DNA of 64,000 bases, taken from an uncultured Myxococcales bacterium (GTDB taxonomy: Bacteria; Myxococcota_A; UBA9042; CAIXZC01). A model generated the notes under the pieces. It made no database searches. It was not told where the DNA came from and saw only the letters and a list, made by a program, of their open reading frames with translations. The stretch's first letter is position 1, and each line of letters begins with the position of its first letter. Made by a program: the position numbers and the translations under genes. Positions 60,680-64,000 of the stretch are shown here, piece after piece. Location: the NCBI GenBank assembly GCA_903895725.1, contig CAITUV010000066.1, positions 62,001 to 126,000 of the forward strand, given 5' to 3'.

Positions 60680-63600
60680 ATGGGATTCGTGCATCTGCAC
60701 CTGCACACGCAATACAGTCTGCTGGATGGGGCGATCCGGATGAAGGATCTGTTCAAGCGGGTCCGGGAAATGGGGATGGATACCGCTGCCATCACGGACC
60801 ACGGGAACATGTTCGGGGCGGTGAAGTTCTACGACGAGGCGAAGAAGGCGGGGGTGAAGCCCATCGTGGGCTGCGAGGTGTACGTAGCCCCCGAGGGGCG
60901 GCACGTGAAGCAGAAGGGGAGGTCGCCGTACCACCTGGTGTTGCTGGCCAAGAACGAGCAGGGGTATCGCAACCTGTCGAAGCTGGTGAGCCTGGGGTAC
61001 CTGGAGGGGTTCTACGGGAAGCCGAGGGTGGACAAGGAGCTGCTCAAGCAGTTGAGCGGGGGTCTGTTCGGGCTGTCGGCGTGCCTGTCGGGCGAGGTCC
61101 CCGTCCTGATCAAGGAAGGGAAGAAGGAAGAAGCGTACCAGACGGCGCTCGAGTACCGGTCGTTTTTCGAGCCGGACAGCTACTACCTGGAGCTGCAGAA
61201 GAACGGGATTCCGGAGCAGGATCTGGTCAACGAGGAGCTGCTCAACATCTCGGAGCTTGCGAAGATCCCGGTGGTGGGGACGAACGACTGCCATTACCTG
61301 ACGAAGGAGCACCACCTGGCGCACGAGGTGCTGGTGTGCATCCAGACGGGCAAGCTGCTGTCGGACGAGAAGCGGATGACGTTCTCGACGGATCAGTTCT
61401 ACCTCAAGTCGCCGGAGGAGATGTACGCGCAGTTCAAGGGGCTCGAGCGGGCGTTGGAGAACACGGAGCGAATCGCGGCGCAGTGTGATGCCCGGATCCC
61501 GATGGGCAAGACGCTGCTTCCGAAGTTCCCGGTACCGGAAGGGGATACGGCGGATGCGTACCTCCGGCGGGTGGCGGAGGCGGGCCTGGCGGAGCATCTG
61601 CGCCGCCGGGAGGAGGCCGGGGAGAAGCTCGACGCGGACGAGTACGCCAAACGTCTCGACTATGAGATGTCGGTGATCTCTCGGATGGGCTTTTCAGACT
61701 ACTACCTCATCGTGTGGGACTTCATCCGCCATGCTCGGGAGAACGGGATCCCGGTGGGGCCGGGAAGAGGCTCGGGTGCAGGGAGCCTGGTGGCATTCTC
61801 GGTGGGGATCACGCGGTTGGACCCGCTCAAGTTCGACCTGCTGTTCGAGCGGTTCCTGAACCCGGAACGAATCGACATGCCGGACTTCGACGTGGACTTC
61901 TGCCAGCGCAAGCGGGACAAGCTCATCGAGTACGTGACGCAGACCTACGGAAAGGATCGGGTCTCGCAGATCATCACGTACAGCACGCTGAATCCGAAGG
62001 CGGCCATCAAGGATGCCGGGCGGGTTCTGGGCTTCCAGTACGACGAGACGGACAAGCTGTCGAAGCTGATTCCGGAGGGACCGGCGGCGGCCAAGAAGAC
62101 GATCCGGGACCACATGAAGGATGACGCCAAGCTCCGGGAGCTGGCGAACCAGGACGAGCGTCACAAGCAGCTCATCGAGACGGCGTGTGCGCTGGAGGGG
62201 TTGAACCGGCAGGCAGGGGTGCATGCGGCGGGGGTGGTGATCTCGAAGGATCCGCTCATCGACGTGGCACCGCTGTGCACGGGGAAGGAAGGGGAGGTCA
62301 TCACCGAGTACGCCAAGGAGGACATCGAGAAGATCGGGCTCGTGAAGTTCGACTTCCTTGGACTGAAGACGCTGACGGTGATCGACGATGCGCTTTCCCT
62401 GATCCGGAAGAACGGCAAGCAGGCGCCGGACCTGGATTCGCTGCCGCTGGATCTGCCGGACGTGTACGAGCTCATCTGCACGGGCGAGACGGAGGGGGTG
62501 TTCCAGATGGAATCTCCGGGGTTCCGGAAGCTGGTTCGGCAGCTCCGTCCGGATCGGTTCGGGGACATCATCGCGGTGCTGGCGCTGTATCGGCCGGGAC
62601 CTCTGGGCGGCGGGATGGTGGACGACTACGTGATGCGGAAGCGGGGAGAGCAGGCGCTGGCCTACCCTCATCCGTCGCTCAAGCCGGTGCTCGAGGAGAC
62701 CTACGGGGTCATCGTGTACCAGGAGCAGGTGATGCGGATCGCCTGCGTGGTGGGCGGATTCCCGATGTCCAAGGCGGACGAGCTTCGCAAGGCGATTGGC
62801 AAGAAGAAGGAAGACAAGATCAAACAGCTCCGCCAGGAATTCGTGGCGGGCGGCCTCAGGCAGGGGTATCCGGAGGCCCTGCTGTCGGAGCTGATGGACA
62901 ACGTGGAGAAGTTCGGGCAGTACGGGTTCAACAAGTCGCATTCGGCGGCCTACGCGTTCATTTCGTATTGGACCGCATTCCTGAAGGCCCGCTTCCCGGC
63001 CGAGTTCATGGCGGCGCTGACGAGCCTGGACAAGGACAAGCCGGACAAGATGGTGGCCAAGCTGGCGGATTGTCGGCGGATGGGGCTGCCGGTGAGGGTG
63101 CCGGACATCAACAAGTCGGACAAGGAGTTTTCGGTGGCCGGCGAGGAGATCCTCTTCGGGCTGGCGGGGATCAAGAACGTGGGCGAGACCGCGGTGGATG
63201 CGATCCTGGAGGAGCGAGCGGAGCGGGGGCCGTTCAAGGATTTCCTGGACTTCTGCGTGCGGGTGGACGGCCGCAGGGTGAACAAGCGGGTATTCGAGGG
63301 GCTGATCAATGCGGGGGCCTTCGACTGCTTCGGGGCAACCCGGGCACAGCTCCTGGAGGATCTGGATCGGAACCTCGCGTTGGCACAGATTGAGGCACGC
63401 AACCGAAACGTGGGTCAGAAGTCGCTGTTCGGTCTGGCTGCGATGGGCGGGAGGAAGCGGAAGGCCGGGGCGGAGCCGGCGGCTCCGGGCGCGGCTCCGG
63501 CTGCTGCGGGTGCTGCGGGTGCTGCGGGCAACGGCGCCAGGCCAGTCCTGGACAAGCAGACACTGTTCAATGAGAAGGAAGCCCTGGGGTTCTACCTGTC

Positions 63601-64000
63601 GGGTCATCCGCTGGACATGTATGGGGCGTTACCCACGACGGTGGCGACGTGCCCTCTGATCTCTCTGGCCGAGTTGGGGCATGGAAGCTCGGTGAGCCTG
63701 GTGGGGGTGGTTTCCGGGCTGACGGAGAAGAAGGAGAAGCGGGGGGACGGGCGGATGGCCCGGTTCAACCTGGAGGATCCGACGGGAGTGGTGTCGGTGA
63801 TGGCGTTTTCGCGCGTGTACGAGCCGGCCCGGGAGCTGCTGGCGGGGCAGGATCCGGTCCTGGTCAAGGGGACGCTGGTGGTGGAGGAGCAGGGGGACTC
63901 GCTCAACGTCCTGGTCAAGGCGGAGTCGGTGCAGGCGTTCTCCGGTGCGGCGGAGAAGCTGATCCGTTGGGTCAAGGTCCGGGTGGACGGGCAGACGACG
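60680..64000 (+). CDS. dnaE: DNA polymerase III alpha subunit (3' end outside window)
   Basis: The visible 1107 codons stay open to the right edge; the family is usually about 1150-1180 residues, so only the extreme C-terminus is missing. The replicative polymerase starts MGFVHLHLHTQYSLLDG (PHP domain). Catalytic aspartates D402 and D404 lie in PDFDVDF, and GPGRGSGAGSLV precedes them. Fingers/thumb, beta-binding and OB-fold regions follow (LVGVVSGLTEKKEK near the end). An Ala/Gly-rich insert (GAAPAAAGAAGAAG) sits near residue 945. GGAGG precedes the ATG. It is divergent from yceD. Confidence 0.97.
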   Translation, partial: MGFVHLHLHTQYSLLDGAIRMKDLFKRVREMGMDTAAITDHGNMFGAVKFYDEAKKAGVKPIVGCEVYVAPEGRHVKQKGRSPYHLVLLAKNEQGYRNLSKLVSLGYLEGFYGKPRVDKELLKQLSGGLFGLSACLSGEVPVLIKEGKKEEAYQTALEYRSFFEPDSYYLELQKNGIPEQDLVNEELLNISELAKIPVVGTNDCHYLTKEHHLAHEVLVCIQTGKLLSDEKRMTFSTDQFYLKSPEEMYAQFKGLERALENTERIAAQCDARIPMGKTLLPKFPVPEGDTADAYLRRVAEAGLAEHLRRREEAGEKLDADEYAKRLDYEMSVISRMGFSDYYLIVWDFIRHARENGIPVGPGRGSGAGSLVAFSVGITRLDPLKFDLLFERFLNPERIDMPDFDVDFCQRKRDKLIEYVTQTYGKDRVSQIITYSTLNPKAAIKDAGRVLGFQYDETDKLSKLIPEGPAAAKKTIRDHMKDDAKLRELANQDERHKQLIETACALEGLNRQAGVHAAGVVISKDPLIDVAPLCTGKEGEVITEYAKEDIEKIGLVKFDFLGLKTLTVIDDALSLIRKNGKQAPDLDSLPLDLPDVYELICTGETEGVFQMESPGFRKLVRQLRPDRFGDIIAVLALYRPGPLGGGMVDDYVMRKRGEQALAYPHPSLKPVLEETYGVIVYQEQVMRIACVVGGFPMSKADELRKAIGKKKEDKIKQLRQEFVAGGLRQGYPEALLSELMDNVEKFGQYGFNKSHSAAYAFISYWTAFLKARFPAEFMAALTSLDKDKPDKMVAKLADCRRMGLPVRVPDINKSDKEFSVAGEEILFGLAGIKNVGETAVDAILEERAERGPFKDFLDFCVRVDGRRVNKRVFEGLINAGAFDCFGATRAQLLEDLDRNLALAQIEARNRNVGQKSLFGLAAMGGRKRKAGAEPAAPGAAPAAAGAAGAAGNGARPVLDKQTLFNEKEALGFYLSGHPLDMYGALPTTVATCPLISLAELGHGSSVSLVGVVSGLTEKKEKRGDGRMARFNLEDPTGVVSVMAFSRVYEPARELLAGQDPVLVKGTLVVEEQGDSLNVLVKAESVQAFSGAAEKLIRWVKVRVDGQTT

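Overview
This is a high-GC bacterial chromosome segment, most probably from a member of the Myxococcota or a related lineage of the old Deltaproteobacteria. That placement is an inference. It rests on the GC-rich coding, several very large secreted lipoproteins built from Cys-rich tandem modules, lamin-tail domains and thrombospondin-type-3 Asp repeats, a WD40 Ser/Thr kinase, sigma-54-like promoters, and housekeeping genes in ordinary bacterial order. A tungsten-type aldehyde:ferredoxin oxidoreductase points to at least partly anaerobic metabolism. No tRNA, rRNA, CRISPR array, transposase or prophage was seen.

Layout. Bases 1-5039 (minus) hold a likely signalling operon: a VIT/VWA protein, a second VWA protein, an OmpR-type response regulator and a membrane-anchored partner cut by the left edge. 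Bases 5181-16663 (minus) hold three giant lipoproteins with lamin-tail domains; one carries a complete amidohydrolase domain. Bases 16729-25752 hold a receiver/degenerate-GGDEF protein, the aldehyde oxidoreductase, a small orphan (plus strand), pyruvate kinase, a GT-C-like membrane protein with a TPR tail, and an HD hydrolase. Bases 25911-34754 hold three more surface lipoproteins: a 20-repeat Cys-rich protein with a beta-propeller, an acidic beta-propeller protein, and a VWA protein. A G-rich 14-bp minisatellite and a 435-bp divergent promoter region separate them.

Bases 34786-41729 are a textbook translation/transcription operon: promoter, leader terminator, rimP, nusA, ylxR, infB, a DUF503 gene, rbfA and truB. 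Bases 41768-43900 (minus) are an ECF sigma factor, its zinc-finger anti-sigma factor and a secreted Pro-rich protein. Bases 44072-48647 make a cysteine/sulfur block: cystathionine beta-synthase, a cystathionine gamma-synthase/lyase, cysteine synthase behind a potentially structured leader, and a LarE-type sulfur transferase.

Bases 48743-52103 contain the most unusual locus. Three paralogous small proteins (63-65 aa core) each have their own TTGACA promoter. The middle one is fused to a histone-H1-like Lys/Ala tail. The third is followed after 33 bp by a B12-binding-type radical SAM enzyme. I do not recognise the small-protein family.

The right end holds a WD40 Ser/Thr kinase, a HEAT-repeat secreted protein, a nitrilase-family amidase, the ychF GTPase gene, yceD-rpmF, and a divergent dnaE that runs off the window. 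Starts were re-chosen from Shine-Dalgarno and promoter positions, so several genes are shorter than their longest open frame.
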